Source of the DNA: Breviolum minutum Mf 1.05b.01
Taxonomy: Eukaryota; Sar; Dinophyceae; Suessiales; Symbiodiniaceae
DNA: 64,000 nucleotides
Direction: 5' to 3'
Assembly (NCBI GenBank): GCA_000507305.1
Contig: DF239101.1
Span: forward strand, 124,001 to 188,000
A program made the translations under genes and the position numbers. The notes below the pieces were generated by a model. That model ran no database searches, had not been told where the DNA came from, and was given only the letters and a program-made list of their open reading frames with translations. Numbering within the stretch: the stretch's first letter is position 1; the number at the start of each line of letters is the position of its first letter. Shown piece by piece: positions 53,200 to 64,000 of this stretch.

Positions 53200-54400
53200 C
53201 CGGTTTAAGGCCGTCTGATAAAAATGAAAAAAAAACATGTTGTAAGCGCCCAAGAATTGGTAAAAGAAAACAAACCATTGAAATCACAAGGAATCTCAGA
53301 GCGAATCCTTGCATTCCAAGCAAAAGCTCAGAGCTGTAGCGGTGCAATTCACGCATTGAAGCTCTCCTAGCAGGTCGCTTTTCAACACATGCATCAAATC
53401 GTCATGTCAGACAAATAAGATAACTAGTCAACCCAACTGTGCAGGAATTGACCTCAAAAAACAAAGTTTGAGGTGTTTGAAACGAGTTTTTCAAAACAAA
53501 GAAAATGTCTAAGGACATGATGAATAAAGCAACATCAGCTTGATTTTTGGTACTTCAAATTTGTCTTCTTTGAGGGTCTCCCTAAAAGTTTGAACTTTGG
53601 GTCGGGCTAGTGTCATCAAAATTGTTTATTGATCCTTGTGGAACATGCTGGTCTGTGTTTTTTTTCCCTGCTGGAAGGACCGTCCCAATCATCCCACCCT
53701 TTCACCATCCCAAAAAAGAAACACACCTTTGGAAAGTTTGTTGAGATCAAACTTCACGTCATCTTTCACCGCACCTGCGACGTAAAAGTCGTAAAACCAA
53801 GCTTTGGGACTTGCGCCAAGGGAGTAGAGATCCGAGTCGACTGGTGGGCTATGGATGGAAAAAAAGCCACCAACCTTAAGCAAGTAGCAATGTGGTTGAT
53901 CATTTGTCCTCATCATATCTTCCATTCGAAATTTTGTCCGTGGCAACATCATCCGAGTCAATATGTTCATTGGGATAAAAATAAGGATAGGAGGATGTAC
54001 ACCTTCGTACACCTTGATACTCGCACTCCAAGTGTGCCTTCTATTTCAAGGGAATCTTCGATAAATGTTAATTACCCATAAATGTGAACTTTGAGAATCG
54101 TCAACAGAGCCATGCTGCAAAGATCCAGCGGATTCTGGTGGGTAACATAACATGGAAGTAGTAACAAGGCAAGCCATGTTGTAATATCACTACAGCTGCA
54201 TAGAGAAAACATGAGTTTTCCGTAACTGGTAATATACGGAATATACTTCCTCTGAAACAAAGATGGAGAGCCAGTGAATGTTGAAAGACTACTCCGAAAC
54301 CAGTTGGCCATGTGACTCAAGCAAAAAACCTCTTCCAAACATCTAAAGCCATGTTCCACGGGAATACTTAAACAAATGATCCCTCATCCAAAATGAGTGC
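53200..54400. other. No secure exon
   Basis: A plus-strand ORF of 150 codons (53629-54081) and an overlapping minus-strand ORF of 107 codons compete. Neither has good splice support or a recognised domain. Confidence 0.35.
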
Positions 54401-54409
54401 CTCCCTCGT

Positions 54410-54540
54410 TTAAAAGTGATGTTATTCTTTTAATATAGCAACACGTCAACGAGGTCAACCCTCCACCTGACCAATGAGAGACCATCTCCTCATACTTCTC
54501 CAGGTCCCGTTGCAGCATGTCATTGCAGTCACGGATCAAA
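54410..54540 (-). CDS. Candidate third exon of the 54.4-54.9 kb gene
   Basis: Minus-strand frame VDISLIRDCNDMLQRDLEKY EEMVSHWSG, strongly coding-like, ending either at a CAG|GTGGAG donor or at a TGA 20 codons later. The upstream boundary is not settled, and its phase does not fit the exon at 54640-54789 as drawn. Confidence 0.38.
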
Positions 54541-54639
54541 CTGATGTCCACATCCTCTCACAAAGGCACATTATTTGGTAGGCAAAGAACATGGAAAGTG
54601 CTGAGAATGTTGTACACATATATCGCGTAATTCGCTCAC

Positions 54640-54789
54640 ATGTCTTCAACTGTCCTGCTCTGTTCATAAAGAACCAAAGATGAATATTCTTGAAATCAGC
54701 ATCCCCAGTGCAACCCAAATCAACCTGTGTGCGACGATAGTGCTTGGCAAAGGCTTTGAGCTGCGCCTTGCAATTCCTGACCACGCAAC
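54640..54789 (-). CDS. Exon of unidentified minus-strand gene
   Basis: 150 bp from an AAAAGCCGGCAG acceptor to a CAT|GTGAGC donor. Encodes VVRNCKAQLKAFAKHYRRTQ then DLGCTGDADFKNIHLWFFMN. It joins in phase with the exon at 54875-54941 (1 nt + 2 nt giving Gly) across an 85 bp intron. Phase agreement plus two consensus sites make this a good gene model. Not recognised. Confidence 0.5.
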
Positions 54790-54874
54790 CTGCCGGCTTT
54801 TGAAAAAGGCGCAACACTAAAGGCACACAAAATTGTTGCATCAACTTGGTTGACTTAAGGCCCTTTCTATTCAC

Positions 54875-54941
54875 CAGGCTTTGATGGGAAGTGGCCAGAT
54901 TCAAAACCTATAGCTGCCAGGGGTTGTGCCATGTTTGGACT
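54875..54941 (-). CDS. Exon of unidentified minus-strand gene
   Basis: 67 bp after a CCTTTTCTTTCAG acceptor and before a GTGAAT donor. Encodes SPNMAQPLAAIGFESGHFPS KP. In phase with 54640-54789. Confidence 0.5.
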
Positions 54942-55532
54942 CTGAAAGAAAAGGAACACTGTGTTGTTTCTTGACCTTTTGTTGGTAAATGTGAACTGTG
55001 CTGGCAAAAAGCACCAAGAGTAATCATTGATGAAAACAAAATACAACAAACACTTTGAACAGCACGCAAAGCAGTATTGGATCATGTGTTACAAAAGGCA
55101 TACTTTGCATTCTCAGTCTCCGGAGGCCCATCGTTTGGAAAACGTATGCATCATTATTCTCCCTCTTTCTCTCGGTAGACACATTGTCATGTGGTCATAT
55201 CACATAGAAAACATATCAACAATTTGAACTGCAAATGCAAATCCATGACTCTTGGCACAAACCAACAAATGTGCTGCTGCACAGTGGTTCTACACTTCAA
55301 TCTATGGTGACCGGTCACGGTGACACGCAATTCACTTCCTTTCTCGTCTTGGTGCACGCAAGGTTGCTTCTATTTGGAGTTTGATGATAAAAAGTCATCA
55401 AATATATCTCAAAGGGGTGAATCAGAAACAAGAACATCCATGTTTAGGGGTAGCTATACCAAAGTTTGAAGAAACCTGCATGTCTGCGTGTCTAAGTGTT
55501 GAGGCCGTGTTACCTTTCACTTTCCTTCCCAG

Positions 55533-55689
55533 AAAGTAGTGGATGCACCTGTGGAACGGACACCCTGCCTTGTGTTTTCACGTCAAAGCCAAAGATTTCG
55601 GCCATACGTCCCACGTACAATGGAGAAATCAAGGGTTCCTGCGCAAGAAGCGAAACCGAATTTGCAAACAGATACGGCAACAATGCTGG
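55533..55689 (+). CDS. Candidate plus-strand exon, open in three frames
   Basis: 157 bp from a strong CTTTCCTTCCCAG acceptor to a GTAGAT donor. The preferred frame reads VVDAPVERTPCLVFSRQSQR then RPYVPRTMEKSRVPAQEAKP. All three plus frames are open for over 150 bp, which is unusual and makes the choice uncertain. Not recognised. Confidence 0.4.
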
Positions 55690-55739
55690 GTAGATGCATT
55701 GACACTCGGATTCTTTTCATGGGGCAGTAGGTAGATCAC

Positions 55740-56355
55740 GATGCAAATAACATAGAATTATGAATTCATATAGTTACAATAGTATATACAGTATCATTCA
55801 GTGTGATATGATACAAGAACCAATTCATAGGATGATTTTCACTCATCGATTCACTGTATAGTGAGAAACCACAAGCGCGCCCTACATTCTTGCAGAAAAC
55901 ATATGACATCATGTCTCAAATTACGCCGAACGTTCCGGAATTGGTTGGTTCTCTCACCGATCTCATTCTATCATCCCTACTTTTTGGGACACTCCGGGAT
56001 GGAAATCTGGTCATAAATCAGGTTTGTCTTGCCATTGGGATGCCAACACTTCCCGCTGTTGCATTTCAGCATCTAAGTCCGGCCATCCTTTGTCACAAAA
56101 GAATAGTGCAGCAAACTAACCATACAAAGCAAATGCTGAACAAAACCATCCAGGACAAAATGTGACACAGTCAGACTTGGAGGATGTTTGTCAGCGATTT
56201 TCATCAAAACCTATGGTCTTAATCAACAAAAATCAAACATTTCAGCCAACGGGTCGACAAGACGTCATTTGGGTATGCTCCAAAGTAAAGACGGGCAACG
56301 CGTGCTTTTTCTCTAGCAAAATCAGCAAAAATACATTGTTTGAAAATACATTCAT
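55740..56355. other. Unsupported ORFs
   Basis: Plus-strand frames at 55890-56165 and 56162-56362 contain coding-like stretches (VPELVGSLTDLILSSLLFG) but no paired splice sites were found. Confidence 0.3.
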
Positions 56356-56358
56356 TCA

Positions 56359-56469
56359 CTAGTTTGTGGTTTTTCACCAACCCATTGGAAAAATATGCGA
56401 AAGTCAAATTGGATCATGAAACCCCAAGGATCGGGGTGAAAATAATAAATATTTGAAACCACAACCTAC
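56359..56469. mobile_element. MITE family A, copy 5 (diverged)
   Basis: 111 bp, TIRs CTAGTTTGTGGTTTTTCA and TTGAAACCACAACCTAC. Flanking 4-mers TTCA/TTAA match at three of four positions. Core GTCAAATTGGATCAT and GGGGTGAAAATAA conserved. Confidence 0.75.
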
Positions 56470-56479
56470 TTAAATATAT

Positions 56480-57670
56480 TAATCCTTATATGGATCACTG
56501 ATAATGGTTTATTATAATTCCTCTATAATCCTTATAAAACTGGATTGTAGAATGTTCCAAGCCAAAACAAATCCATCGGATCATCGGACCGCCAGACCTG
56601 ATCGTGTTCAGCTTCGATCCGCGTCGCTTCATAGCCTGAATTGTAGCACGGATGTAACAACGGATTTGTTACGACAGTCATGATTCAGCGGAAAATCACC
56701 TGACAAAAAGGATTTAAATATATATATATAACATATATTTTTGGGGGAAAAACAAATCATCTAGATAGATTTTGAATGATTTTGTCCAATTGGATTGATT
56801 TTGAATGATTTTGACAAACTACGAGCAGCTCTTTACCTTGACAATTTGGCTATGTATCATTCATGCCTTTGGGCCACCGCTGGGCAGCTATCTAGATATC
56901 TACAATCTACAGATATGTGTACAAAATTTTGTGTAAGCATAATTCTTTGCCTAATCCTTGGTCCATATTGCCAAGAGAAACGGCTTCGAATGAGTCCGAC
57001 ACACACAATCACTTCCACGGCAGTGAAACCAAAACCTTCGCAAATTGGTGCATATGGACATCCGCTCAAACAGTTGATATTGAGAATTGCAGTTGTTCTA
57101 GGGTTTCATGCAAATTTGTAAATATATTCTATATATATATCTTAAGCATATACATATCAACTGGTACAGGATTTATCGAATCAACACTAGGTCACTAGGA
57201 AGTACCCTTGTCACAACATCACGATTTTTGTTGAGACTGCAAAGTTGGACAAGGATCATCTCAGTGAAGTACGGGATTGCCGTCGGCGCTCAAACAACCA
57301 AACACTACTGCGATGCTGATTAAACCCTCACATACACACTGTGGCTGTTTTCAACCGACCCAAGGTAGCGTATGTAGAACTATGAAACTATAGATCTATG
57401 TAATCTAATATCAACTTAAGAATCATTCTCAATAAACCATCACAAACATCAAACATATTGAAAACAATCTTTTAAAACTTTAAAAGATGTCCAACCATCC
57501 GTGAATAAAAAAACCCAAAAACAGTTCACAGCAAGTCCCTAAACTCCGTGAATCAAGCAACTCCACAAGAGGCGATTACATCGGACCTGCATCACCTGAG
57601 GGCTCCAGCGATGGGAGTTCCATTGGTGTTGCGTTGAGATTTCATCTAATTGGGAAGAATTCAACAAGGT
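56480..57670. other. AT-rich DNA, no secure exon
   Basis: TA-rich tract at 56715-56740 and short ORFs; nothing recognisable. Confidence 0.4.
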
Positions 57671-57675
57671 TGATA

Positions 57676-57778
57676 GGGGTGTTTCCGAAAATAGTGGTAC
57701 ACCCAAATCATCCATTTTAATAGGGTTTTCCATTCTAAATCATCCATTTTAGGGTACCCCTATTTTTGGAAACACCCA
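57676..57778. mobile_element. MITE family C, copy 2
   Basis: 103 bp flanked by TA, TIRs GGGGTGTTTCC and GGAAACACCCA, same length as copy 1 at 6982-7084 and alignable without gaps over most of it. Confidence 0.88.
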
Positions 57779-57960
57779 TAGATCTTTCTTTCAACAAAAT
57801 TTGTTTGATTCATCTCACAGAAATCCAAAGGATAAAACCGCAAGACAATTGAAAAACAAGATTCGAATATTGAGAATTAATACATCATTACATCATAAAG
57901 GACAATTTTTAAATTTCGATATAGTTCACCTGTGACTCTGAAACCTTCAAACTGTATGTC

Positions 57961-58105
57961 TCAAATTGCATCATTCCACCCCGTCGCCCCACCTCGTCTT
58001 TGGAGGCTTGTCGACAAAAGATCCGCAGCTGACGGAAGTAGTCGTAGAATGGATGTTTCCAGGTCACCTACGATGGTCACATCAGCAATGAAAGGGCTGC
58101 ATAGA
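57961..58105 (-). CDS. Candidate terminal exon (strand uncertain)
   Basis: 145 bp after an ATTCTCCAATTTCACCAG acceptor to TGA. Encodes CSPFIADVTIVGDLETSILR then LLPSAADLLSTSLQRRGG. The plus strand is also open here from an ATG (57959) to 58135 (PPRLWRLVDKRSAADGSSRR) with a GTAAGG donor-like site at its end. Either could be real. GC-rich for the region. Confidence 0.37.
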
Positions 58106-58169
58106 CTGGTGAAATTGGAGAATGTCCACAAGTAAGGGATAAATATCAAACATTGTTGAATCAACAAAT

Positions 58170-58335
58170 GGATAGATAGATATGCATATAGAGATAGATA
58201 TAGATATTCGATATACAGACATATAAAAATAATCGATATAGGTATAGATAAAGATAAGATATTAGCTATATAATATACATACATAGAGAGAGAGAGAAAG
58301 ACAAAGACATAGATAGAGATTGAAGTAGAGCTAGT
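58170..58335. repeat. GATA / GAGA simple repeats
   Basis: Stretches of GATAGATA, ATAGAGATA and GAGAGAGAGA in succession. Non-coding. Confidence 0.85.
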
Positions 58336-58344
58336 GACAGAGAT

Positions 58345-60640
58345 AGAACAAAACTGCTGGCAGAGAGGTCGGAAAAAAACTCTCTCTCTCTCCATATATA
58401 AATATATATATGTATCCATAAATATATAGAAAGATAGACTGATAGGTAAATAGATAGATGATCAAATAGATATGGTTCTTGTTTGTCTATGCTATACTAG
58501 TCGTCAGCACAAGTAACAAAAACCTTAGACGCATCAACAAGAAATATCAATATTGAACACTGCAAATATGAGATACTGTATGATACGATAGATAATGCTA
58601 GATGTTCAGTGACATGCAATTCTTCTTTCACGGAGGTGATATTCTTCGCACAAGGGCCTAACTGTTCTACAGAATGTCTTTCCTGCATTTGACAAACCTT
58701 TGTGGCAATGTCATGCGCTGTGTTTCAGGACCAATCGGACATCAAACAAGCGGGACGGTCTTCAAAAGCAATGTTGGACAGCGTACAAGTGACGCCAATT
58801 GAATTGAACGATCAAACAAAAACACTGTCGTGTATGACTGTGTTGAATCGAGATGATGACGGTGATGACAATCATGACGATGATAATGGTGAACAGGAGA
58901 AGGCTATTGTGGATGATGATTATGACAATCATGATAATGGTAAATGGTCATAATGATGATAGCCTAAGTATGTACATATAATATGTGCGTGTGTGGATAA
59001 ATAATATAAGCTATATGAGGTGATGCCAAAATGCTTGCTTTGTTCCCAAAATAACATTGGCAAAATGAGTGAGTCCACTATCGTTTTCCATGGTTACGTA
59101 CGATCCAAAACATGGATGATGAATGCATGTCTGCTTGCATCAACGCAAATGTTCAAGGAACATCACATATTCTCACATCCCTGTATGCCGATGTATGCAT
59201 GGAATTATGATGTTTTTCAACACTTGCTCCCGACCAACAAATGGTGACCAACTACCCACTTGATCATGCCTGGCCAGTGTCAGCTCTCAAATAGCACACG
59301 ATGCTTCCGATGCCTTTGTAGCCTTTGAAAAGAAACAGAAACATCGAGCGCCGTCTGCAAATCATCAGGATCTCTAGCATCATCAACACACCCTCATCAA
59401 CATCATTACCATCATCATTATCACCACCACCGCGACCAGCAGCAGCAGCAGTATCATCAACTGCAGCAGTGATAACTGCTTGGCAATTCCATGTGCCCTT
59501 AAGACTTGTGAGATTCGGTCTTATTCCTTTCTTGCAAGAACAAAAAGCAACCGCAAAATTTTCTCACTTTGGTTGAACAAACATTTCATCTGCCTCTGAG
59601 TAACACATTTAAGATTCTAAAAATGCTTCCAGTGCTGGACCTATACAAAAAACAACATCACTCTACAAAATGCCTTAAGCGTTTCAATCAAAACGCTTCA
59701 GTGCTGCCAAGGCTACACGTCCAAGGCTTTGGGAGGTCAGTTTCCATCCTCAATGAATGCAAAATATGTATATATATATATCGAAATAGCATCCCTATAC
59801 CAAAACAAATTGGTAAAAAACAACAAAAATCCAACCATGTTTGAATTCTATCTCAAACTTTAGGAGGTGTAGACACGTTTTATTCTTCACTGATCAGCTA
59901 TGATCAGTTCCATTTCTAGCTTCGGCTCGTTCAATTTTCACACCGGCAAAGCACTCTTAGTCTGTCATAGTCAGTGGCGCCCTGCTATCTTTATTTCCAG
60001 TTGACAGTCAGCACTCTTTGAAACTGACATATCACTTGCTTTTAAGCCATCTGAAAAGGAAACGATCGTCTTCCAATCATCCATTGCATTGCCAGGTCCT
60101 ATGTTAAGGGAAGGGGAATACATCAAGGATACTCTTGCCAAGCATCATGGCTCGAACCAACCAACGCAACTCCTGCGTCAGATTCTCCCAAGGCGTTGAA
60201 CATCACCACTGCAGTCTACGGAAACATTGAGTTTTCCATCCTACAGCTATTGCGACAAGACTGGCATAATCTTAGGTGTACCAAAATTGAGCAGTTGAGA
60301 AGGTTACACTGGGTTCCGTATTGAACCACCGTGTCTTTAGCTGGTGTTTCAGGTGAGCGAGCTCCTTGTCATCCGGCTGGATACGCAAATAGTATGCCTC
60401 TGCCATGTCGTGCGGCGACAACTTCTAACCGTGTTGCCGTCATCTACATCACGTAAGGAGACTGTGATTGATTATCATCATCTGATTTCAATCCATGGAT
60501 ATCAATGGTCAATTCGAGTATGTGATAGGCAGCACACCGAAAAGAGTTCTAAGTTGATATGACTCGTTTGGCATATTGTGACGCCTTTCTCTATAGAGTC
60601 AGTCTACTTGAGCCTTTCACCATACCATAGAACTGGTCTC
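58345..60640. other. Mostly non-coding DNA with microsatellites
   Basis: GAT-type repeats at 58850-58945 and CAT/CAG repeats at 59385-59475. Plus-strand ORFs crossing them (58702-58953, 59325-59576) are probably repeat artefacts. No secure exon. Confidence 0.4.
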
Positions 60641-60659
60641 AATTTCACACATCATCGCG

Positions 60660-60920
60660 TCTGATCATCTCTTGCTCTGTCAACACAAATACATACACAA
60701 CGTGCTCCCTTCCAAATGCCCCCCACTATATCACACAACAATTCTGTTCTCATTCTCATATTGAAGTAGTCCGGCCCTTTTTGACCTGGAAATAACAACA
60801 CATAAAAACCACAAACAGACACTTCCAATTCAATGTCCTTGGAAACCATTTTTGGGTCTTTCCGCCAAGACACCCATTCTTCGAGAGTTGGAACCTTGGA
60901 AATTCTAGGCCAACCTGCAC
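60660..60920 (-). CDS. Downstream exon(s) of the 60.6-61.5 kb gene
   Basis: After a strong TTTTTTGTCGTCATTTCAG acceptor (exon start 60920) the frame reads GAGWPRISKVPTLEEWVSWR, then KDPKMVSKDIELEVSVC. A second acceptor-like site (GTTGTTATTTCCAG) near 60785 may start another exon (GPDYFNMRMRTELLCDIVG). The 3' end is uncertain. Confidence 0.42.
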
Positions 60921-60964
60921 CCTGAAATGACGACAAAAAATCAGCATTGTCCTGTGATATGGTA

Positions 60965-61067
60965 CACCCCAAAAGATTGACATAGAACCGGAAAATGATG
61001 GTTTGGAAGATTATTTTCCATTTTCCAGGGGAAAAGTTCTCAGGTTCCATGTTAATCTTCCTGGGTG
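60965..61067. mobile_element. MITE family D (TA target site), within an intron
   Basis: 103 bp flanked by TA. Imperfect TIRs of about 30 bp: CACCCCAAAAGATTGACATA and TGTTAATCTTCCTGGGTG. It lies between two exons of the same gene. The host ORF stays open across it, so an ORF-only reading would wrongly include it as protein (the PRKINMEPENF part). Confidence 0.75.
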
Positions 61068-61084
61068 TAGGTAATATGGTAGGT

Positions 61085-61296
61085 CTTTTTTGCAAATCAC
61101 GGAGCAAAATTTCAGCAAGCAACCAACGCCCCCGCTTGGTATGGAACATGGAAAACGCCTCATCCGTCGCATCAATTGTTAAAGGAAACAGGCAAGAAAC
61201 GGCTCCATCACATAGCAAGGCCGGGAATTTTTCGAGCTTGGCAAGTGCTTGTTGAGTCAAAGGATCATCAATACCTGAGATCAGTCGGCAACAACT
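61085..61296 (-). CDS. Exon of unidentified minus-strand gene
   Basis: From a TATTTGCATTAG acceptor, the frame reads CCRLISGIDDPLTQQALAKL, then VSCLFPLTIDATDEAFSM and GRWLLAEILL. Start phase 0 agrees with the exon at 61412-61508. The donor is not fixed: GTGATT near 61096 is one option and GC/GA donors, common in dinoflagellates, are others. MITE D follows in the intron. No family recognised. Confidence 0.47.
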
Positions 61297-61411
61297 CTAA
61301 TGCAAATAGATCTTGATGGAACATTGAAGGATATGGCGGATTTGGTTGTATCTCAAAATGAGGAACCACAAATCTTCTGGAAATTATAAATTTGAAGCTT
61401 AATTTTGAGAC

Positions 61412-61508
61412 CTTCCCATATCGAAGAAACCTTTGCTCAGTGGAAAGAGTCGGCTGAAATGGGTATAGGCTGGCTTGGGCTGGAGGGGCATTGAGTGTAC
61501 ATACAAAC
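61412..61508 (-). CDS. Exon of unidentified minus-strand gene
   Basis: 97 bp after GTTAATTTTCAG, ending GGGAAG|GTCTCA. Encodes FVCTLNAPPAQASLYPFQPT then LSTEQRFLRYGK. It ends on a complete codon, matching the next exon at 61296. Confidence 0.47.
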
Positions 61509-61839
61509 CTGAAAATTAACATAACATTGGAACATATCCATTTTCAATAGGAAATACATCTTCAAATGGTGGATTGGCCATTGTTCATTGTCATCTTAGG
61601 TTTTCGGGTGGGTAACATAACTGCACTACTGGGTGATGCCTACAAGTCAATTCTATTGGATGCATGAATATACTATATGATTCGTGAAAGATCTGTCTGC
61701 GGTACCCGCAGACTTGAAGGAAATGCACCAATATGTGTCAGTGTCAGACTCTCCGAAACCATTTTGAGGCTGCAAATTCCATTGAAGCCGAAGCTTACTT
61801 GGATCGGAGAAAACAATCACTGAGTGGCGTTTTGATACA

Positions 61840-61845
61840 TATCAA

Positions 61846-61876
<31 letters not shown>

Positions 61877-61880
61877 ACAT
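61840..61880. repeat. TA dinucleotide microsatellite
   Basis: TATATATA run with ATACAT edges. Confidence 0.85.
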
Positions 61881-62485
61881 ATAGAATATACAGTATATGA
61901 TTCATAGTGGATATATGTGTAAGTGCCTTTGCCGCAAAAAGTAAGCATATCCCATCTGATGATCAGGGAAGCTCTGCCAGAGCAGGCATTTGTTTGTTCA
62001 AATTCAAAGACATCAAGTAACCAATCAAGATATATCAAGATTAAGTTCAAACAATTTCATCTCAATAGATGTCTAGTAAAACAAAATGGTCACTTAGAAG
62101 TAGAGAACACAAGAAACTCTTTTTTCTTTTTGGGGGGGCTAAGCGATGTTTCCAGATCGCCCTTTTTTTTCAAGCTTGGAGACCAAAAAGGACAAAAGGA
62201 TCGGCATCCAAATATTCCAAGGTCTCCTGACAGTTGGGAGAGGGCGGTCCTCCAATTCAGCCATGGGTTTCTGCATGTTAACATCGATGTAAATTGTACG
62301 CAAAACCAACTGATTGATAGTGATAATATTGTCTGCTATAGGACCAGGATAAGAGATCTGTAACATTGGTGCTGCCCTATTTATGAAGATATCATCTAAG
62401 ATAAGATATCATTGCTGAGTACATCGATGTTGGAGAATATACTGTATTTTCTGCTTTAAACAACATGAACAAAAGGGACGTTAAC

Positions 62486-62593
62486 AAAAAGGCAATCAGC
62501 CAGCTTCCTTTGGAATGTTGCTCCTCGCTCAGGAGGCCTCGCTTCTCAAAATGACCCAAGACGTTCATCCATAAATCATCAAAGTCAGCATAC
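62486..62593 (-). CDS. Candidate exon of unidentified minus-strand gene
   Basis: 108 bp after a CACACCCATCAG acceptor and before GTTAAC. Encodes YADFDDLWMNVLGHFEKRGL then LSEEQHSKGSWLIAF. Charged, coding-like. The frame continues into a hydrophobic stretch (LLTSLLFMLF) that could be a membrane segment if the exon is longer. Confidence 0.42.
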
Positions 62594-63213
62594 CTGATGG
62601 GTGTGAGTGGTCTATTGGTCACTGGCTTATTATTGCTTCACAACCAACATAACAAACTTATCATCTGCCCTTTGGGAAAGGATTATCATCTACACACTGG
62701 GGTTCAATTAATTGTGTTCCAGAGTGTAGTAGTGTAGTGTACAAACAAAATTCATCCGCATGCACCTCTGGAAGGTAAGTTCTCATTGGCTTCTGCTTTC
62801 TACAAAGCTTACAACTATCGGTCTATCACCCACACAATACTGAACACCAAACTTCTTAAGATCACAAACAATCAACAAGACCGGGACGTAGGCATTTTTC
62901 AGAAAGTCCCCAACGGTGTTCATGATTCGACCTGTTCGACTCGACTTTATCGTTGGGGCTTTGGACCTATCAACCTGAAAAGGCAACCAAGTGACCAACC
63001 ATCGCTTAGACTATCCAAGGGCGGAATGACTTCCTGACAGCAGCTGTTGCTCCGATTGAAAGGAGATTTCTGAACCCCAAAAGCCCTGTTTTTTTTGCAC
63101 ATTGCCTTAAAAAAAACATGAACATATAACATGATACTCTGATACATGATCATCCAATATACAGCCAAATAGAATTTATAGATCCGAAAATAGAGAAATC
63201 CATACATCAGTTT

Positions 63214-63356
63214 TCAGTCCCCGGTTTCATTATTGTTCCAATAGGACCTTCCATCACCCCCAACTGCGTTGGGTTCTTCGTCGGCCTTTTCTGCTGTCCA
63301 ACTGATTTGATATTGTGGCCCTACTGGCCAGCCATCTTGATCATTCCCACCATAGC
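63214..63356 (-). CDS. Terminal exon of unidentified minus-strand gene
   Basis: 143 bp after a TTTTCTCACACCCTGAG acceptor, ending in TGA. Encodes 46 residues: YGGNDQDGWPVGPQYQISWT, then AEKADEEPNAVGGDGRSYWN and NNETGD. Strongly coding-like, acidic, Gly/Asn-rich; no ATG because it is a 3' exon. Family not recognised. The next exon upstream may be at 63540-63625 (after TGTGTTGTCAG). Confidence 0.47.
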
Positions 63357-63539
63357 CTCAGGGTGTGAGAAAATGGGTCGCAACATGTTGCAAGATCCCA
63401 AGACTCTATGGCAATGTCTTCAATTGTTGAAAAAAGAAATTGGGCTTCTCAACCAATTCACAGCAAGATGATGATGGTGTCCTTAAACAAAAAAATACCA
63501 CAGTAAATGAAGTGTTAAGCTCTGCAAAATCATCATCCC

Positions 63540-63625
63540 AGATATCAACATGGGCGGGCGGCACATTTTCATGTGCCCAGCAACGTTGAAGGGGCATCGA
63601 TGGATGGATTTTCTTGCTCAATAAA
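63540..63625 (-). CDS. Candidate exon upstream of 63214-63356
   Basis: After a GACTGTGTTGTCAG acceptor one frame reads LLSKKIHPSMPLQRCWAHEN and continues AHVDIWDDDFAELNTSF; another reads FIEQENPSIDAPSTLLG to a stop. Frame and donor unresolved. Confidence 0.3.
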
Positions 63626-64000
63626 CTGACAACACAGTCTATGCCAAAATTAACAAACATACAAAATTCATACAAATGCTAAGATAAAAAGCCGCAGCCG
63701 CGTCTGCGACCAATTCTTGTTATACAGTTTGATACGGTACAGTATTGACAATGCTGCAATCATATCATCTACAATCTCCAGTAACATGAACTAACAAACC
63801 CTTTTGCAGTAAATCATAATATTGCCACATGCCAAAACCCATATTGATGGGTCGCAAGTCGCAAGCCTTGCATAGTATCCAGTCGTCATTTCATCTTTGT
63901 CAAACTGTTGACCAAGGAGCGTGTCTCAAGGTAAAGGGGTTGACCTTCATCTAAGAGCATATGCGAGTAGAAGCCTCACATATGTCATGAGAGAAACAAA

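Noticed and set aside
53629-54081. 150-codon plus-strand ORF
   Set aside because: Competes with an open minus frame; neither has supporting signals.
61923-62363. 146-codon plus-strand ORF
   Set aside because: Composition not coding-like, low-complexity T-rich stretch inside, no splice support.
1-64000. tRNA, rRNA or SL-RNA gene clusters
   Set aside because: No recognisable cloverleaf, rRNA core or full 22-nt leader followed by GT was seen by eye; a covariance-model search would be decisive.

Overview
The window is nuclear DNA from a protist with intron-rich genes, most likely a dinoflagellate. Four things point that way. (1) A 9.5 kb Ty1/Copia-type retrotransposon has the dinoflagellate-style layout: an extra HAD-like ORF, a CCCH-finger Gag, and a methyltransferase-like block between integrase and reverse transcriptase. 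(2) Both LTRs of that element carry TTTTGGCTCAAG, the last 12 nt of the dinoflagellate/perkinsid trans-spliced leader. (3) Many short exons encode degenerate pentatricopeptide (PPR) repeats, a very abundant class in these genomes. (4) Genes are cut into exons of about 50-180 bp that are more GC-rich than the AT-rich, repeat-laden DNA around them. There are no bacterial-type operons, rRNA or tRNA genes. A 215-base assembly gap lies at 1809-2023.

Layout. 0.8-2.4 kb: exons of an unidentified minus-strand gene. 2.6-7.5 kb: AT-rich DNA with two long TTG microsatellites and four ~103 bp MITEs. 7.54-7.72 kb: a well-formed terminal exon (minus). 8-21 kb: mostly non-coding, with isolated candidate exons, MITEs and a degenerate A/T-rich array at 11.7 kb. 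21.6-27.4 kb: a series of minus-strand PPR-like exons. 27,490-37,036: the complete LTR retrotransposon, minus orientation, flanked by GGAAT target duplications and placed between PPR-like exons at 27.3 and 37.1 kb. 40.0-43.9 kb: more minus-strand PPR-like exons, with a MITE at 41.6-42.35 kb that was itself split by a 641 bp insertion with a 19 bp target duplication. 44-64 kb: candidate exons on both strands (a B-box zinc finger at 52.7 kb, unidentified multi-exon genes at 48-49.5, 54.4-54.9 and 60.6-61.5 kb, a terminal exon at 63.2 kb), separated by microsatellites and MITEs.

The retrotransposon is the best-supported feature. It has identical 107 bp LTRs, a G8 polypurine tract, a 5 bp duplication, and coding capacity for a HAD-like protein, Gag, protease, integrase, RT and RNase H. 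Its reading frame is broken by three frame changes, all +1, and one UAG. Identical LTRs with an interrupted pol suggest either recent mobilisation in trans or recoding. A hairpin with compensatory stem changes brackets its coding region.

Exon calls away from the retrotransposon rest on splice-site consensus, open phase and composition, without transcript or homology evidence. Their boundaries are provisional.
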